A stretch of 64,000 bases of DNA from Lysobacterales bacterium (GTDB taxonomy: Bacteria; Pseudomonadota; Gammaproteobacteria; Xanthomonadales; SZUA-5): contig JALHMG010000020.1 of NCBI GenBank assembly GCA_022844135.1, positions 1 through 64,000 on the forward strand, given 5' to 3'. Positions 62,582-64,000 of the stretch are shown piece by piece. The notes under the pieces are model-generated. The model saw nothing but the letters and a program-made list of their open reading frames with translations, had not been told where the DNA came from and did not search any database. How positions within the stretch are numbered: the stretch's first letter is position 1; every line of letters begins with the position of its first letter. The position numbers and the translations under genes are program-made.

Positions 62582-63151
62582 TCACAGCAAGTCTTTCATC
62601 GCGGTCAACAGGCTGACGGTGTTCGGCAGCCCGGTTCGCAGCAGGTCATCGAGCAACTCGTCGACAGACTTGGGAGGTCGCCGCAATTGTTCCCGCATTT
62701 CCCGTACGGCGCTGCACACTACGGCTGCCTTGAGGTCGAAAAGGTGCGACAGGAACTCGTCGGGATGTTGTACCGAAATGCCGTAGGGTGCTACCACTTC
62801 GTCGGGGAAATCGCGGACGTTGAGCGTGACGATTACGCCAGCGTTACAGTGTATGGCCGCCGCCAGCACATGACGATCGTTGGGGTCCGGAAGTACCAAC
62901 TGGCCAATGTGCGGTTCGTAGTTCGTTACCAGGCAGTCGGGCACGGATTCGTCCATCAGTGCTCGCGTACGTGCAAGTCGCTCAGGTGCGATGTCGGGGC
63001 GATTGCGCAGCAGACCGGCAATCCACTCGTCGTGAATCTGATCCGTCCAACGTGCCTTGAACAGATCGGAGCGCGCGACGCGCATCAAAACATCGCGCAG
63101 TTGTGCGGGGTAGAACACGCACGCATCGAACAGCGCGACGAAGTTCGCCAC
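62582..63151 (-). CDS. PIN domain toxin
   Basis: A 189-residue protein with a PIN nuclease fold: first acidic residue in FVALFDACVFYPAQLRDVL, middle acidic region WTDQIHDEWIAGLL, then LPDPNDRHVLAAAIHCNAGV with the conserved Asp and VTLNVRDFPDEVVAPYG. It is longer than VapC and matches the PIN_3-type proteins with a helical C-terminus. It lies 2 bases after the HTH gene, forming a toxin-antitoxin pair; it likely cuts RNA. Confidence 0.87.
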   Translation of the reverse strand: MANFVALFDACVFYPAQLRDVLMRVARSDLFKARWTDQIHDEWIAGLLRNRPDIAPERLARTRALMDESVPDCLVTNYEPHIGQLVLPDPNDRHVLAAAIHCNAGVIVTLNVRDFPDEVVAPYGISVQHPDEFLSHLFDLKAAVVCSAVREMREQLRRPPKSVDELLDDLLRTGLPNTVSLLTAMKDLL

Positions 63152-63153
63152 GG

Positions 63154-63612
63154 TCAGTAGCCGAGGCCCAGGTCCTGTGCCTCGCGCGTAAGCTCGTCCA
63201 GCGCCTCTTTGCGGCGCGCCTGGGAGGTTGTGCGGTATTTCATCAGGTCCTTAAACATCACCCGCCGATGCGTGCCGACCTTGCGAAATGGCAATTCGCC
63301 GCCTTCCAGCAAACGGATCAGGTAGGGCCGGGAAACGTTGAGAAAATCTGCCGCTTCTTGCGTGGTGAATTCGGCATGCACCGGCACGATGCTGACGGCA
63401 TTCCCTTTGGCCATCTGCGAGAGGATGTCGACCAGCATCCGCAACGCGGTCACCGGCACTTCGATCTCCTGATCGCCATCGATTACGCGCAAGCGCGCCG
63501 CGTCGCCATGGCCAATGCATGCGGCGAGCAGTCGGCTGCTCTGGCCCGCCAAACGTGCTTCTTGCTCAGTGGGAAGCTCGGAAGGGAGTGATGGAACGGC
63601 GATCGCGTTCAT
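63154..63612 (-). CDS. Excisionase-type HTH antitoxin
   Basis: A 152-residue partner of the PIN toxin, from the ATG at 63612 (GTG at 63621 also possible). The C-terminal part holds a MerR/excisionase-like helix-turn-helix: [39 protein letters not shown]. The N-terminal part may be the neutralising segment. This HTH-PIN arrangement is a known type II toxin-antitoxin layout, presumably self-repressing. Confidence 0.87.
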   Translation of the reverse strand: MNAIAVPSLPSELPTEQEARLAGQSSRLLAACIGHGDAARLRVIDGDQEIEVPVTALRMLVDILSQMAKGNAVSIVPVHAEFTTQEAADFLNVSRPYLIRLLEGGELPFRKVGTHRRVMFKDLMKYRTTSQARRKEALDELTREAQDLGLGY

Positions 63613-63621
63613 GTCGGGCAC

Positions 63622-63799
63622 TCGGTCATGGAGGCGTCGAGGTTAGCAGACATCCGAAACGATCGCATCAACCGAAATAATCGAAAACTAGCTGTCCAAG
63701 AAGCGTCTAGCCGCCAGCTTCATCACCTGCGAACCAATCCCGTCGATGGCGGTTTTTTAGGATGGGGTATTGAAAAGCCTCGCAGACGCGCATCGAAAA
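63622..63799. other. Intergenic, nothing recognised
   Basis: Upstream of the HTH antitoxin gene and downstream of the partial gene at the right edge. It should contain the toxin-antitoxin promoter. No clear boxes or repeats seen. Confidence 0.35.
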
Positions 63800-64000
63800 T
63801 CATCGGGCCGTGCGCCACCGCGCCTTCATCAGCGCCGCCGCTAACCTTTCCCGCTCGCGCGCACGCATCGATCCTGGCTGCGGCAGATAGAGCCAACCGG
63901 TGAGCGGCTGAAGTCGGCACCGCGAGCCCTCGTCTGAAGGGAGGATCTGGCTGAGCGACGATGCGGCGGGCGTGGCGTCGAAGCCCAGGCCTGCGAGCGC
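63800..64000 (-). CDS. C-terminal part of a protein cut by the window edge
   Basis: The minus strand stays open from the window end to a TGA at 63800-63802, giving 66 residues (LAGLGFDATPAASSLSQILP ... TGWLYLPQPGSM ... ALMKARWRTAR). Codon use looks coding, with a basic helical end. Too little is present to name a family. Confidence 0.45.
   Translation of the reverse strand, partial: ALAGLGFDATPAASSLSQILPSDEGSRCRLQPLTGWLYLPQPGSMRARERERLAAALMKARWRTAR

Noticed and set aside
1-64000. tRNA, rRNA or riboswitch genes
   Set aside because: I looked for cloverleaf-like and rRNA-like stretches and saw none that I can support.

Overview
This window looks like a chromosomal segment of a high-GC Gammaproteobacterium, most plausibly Lysobacterales/Xanthomonadales (Rhodanobacteraceae- or Lysobacteraceae-like). 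The basis is the overall gene set (PdxJ, CoaE, ArgS followed by a SPOR protein, a PilS-like kinase, LytS/LytTR), a RAYT-type transposase, and two secreted proteins that end in FANGFE, a C-terminus I associate with this order. This is inference from gene families; no rRNA or tRNA gene is present to anchor it.

Layout. (a) 0.2-14.6 kb: mostly housekeeping and secreted proteins: a NatAB-like ABC exporter, a lone ExbB/TolQ-type protein, PdxJ, a QEGLA-motif metallocarboxypeptidase-like protein, a CotH/lamin-tail secreted protein, a beta-helix protein, CoaE and an M3 oligopeptidase lipoprotein. (b) 14.9-21.2 kb: an accessory island with a RAYT/IS200-like transposase whose 3' end sits in a 233-bp tandem duplication, then an integron-type gene-cassette region without integrase in the window (CALIN-like), then a 64-bp-period tandem array made of nested palindromes. 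(c) 21.3-31 kb: a CorC/HlyC-type membrane protein, an ATL-rhomboid pair, an oxidoreductase-hydrolase pair, a large secreted subtilase and a 2OG-Fe(II) oxygenase. (d) 31.1-40.5 kb: a polymorphic-toxin RHS locus. An orphan RHS core with a cysteine-rich tip and a membrane immunity candidate precedes a full-length secreted RHS protein with a metallopeptidase-like tip (HEMVH) and its immunity candidate. Scars of RHS core and of a dienelactone hydrolase flank it. (e) 40.6-64 kb: an M1 peptidase, an S74 tail protein, a LytS/LytTR two-component pair, MazEF, an alcohol dehydrogenase, an acid phosphatase lipoprotein, ArgS-SPOR, a secreted TPR-CHAT protein, an acetyl-CoA hydrolase/transferase, a PilS-like kinase without adjacent PilR, an SDR and a PIN/HTH toxin-antitoxin pair.

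The most interesting system is the cassette region (16.4-20.8 kb). Three attC-type sites with the usual core boxes and extrahelical bases all point the same way as the minus-strand genes, and genes start 6-32 bases after each core. Two blocks share the same left flank (about 130 bp) and the same right flank (about 300 bp) but carry different cargo, one cassette versus four, and the sequences diverge exactly at GTT-type cores. The cargo includes a SIR2-like DUF4917 protein and a TIR/deoxyribosyltransferase-like domain fused to a helix-hairpin-helix domain, both of types common in anti-phage NAD-related systems. Two copies of a 188-189 bp MITE lie at the identical position of two different attC sites, next to the GCCTAAC box.

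Limits: all family calls are from reading motifs by eye; no database or structure search was run. Start codons of several secreted proteins were moved inward to fit signal peptides and ribosome binding sites.
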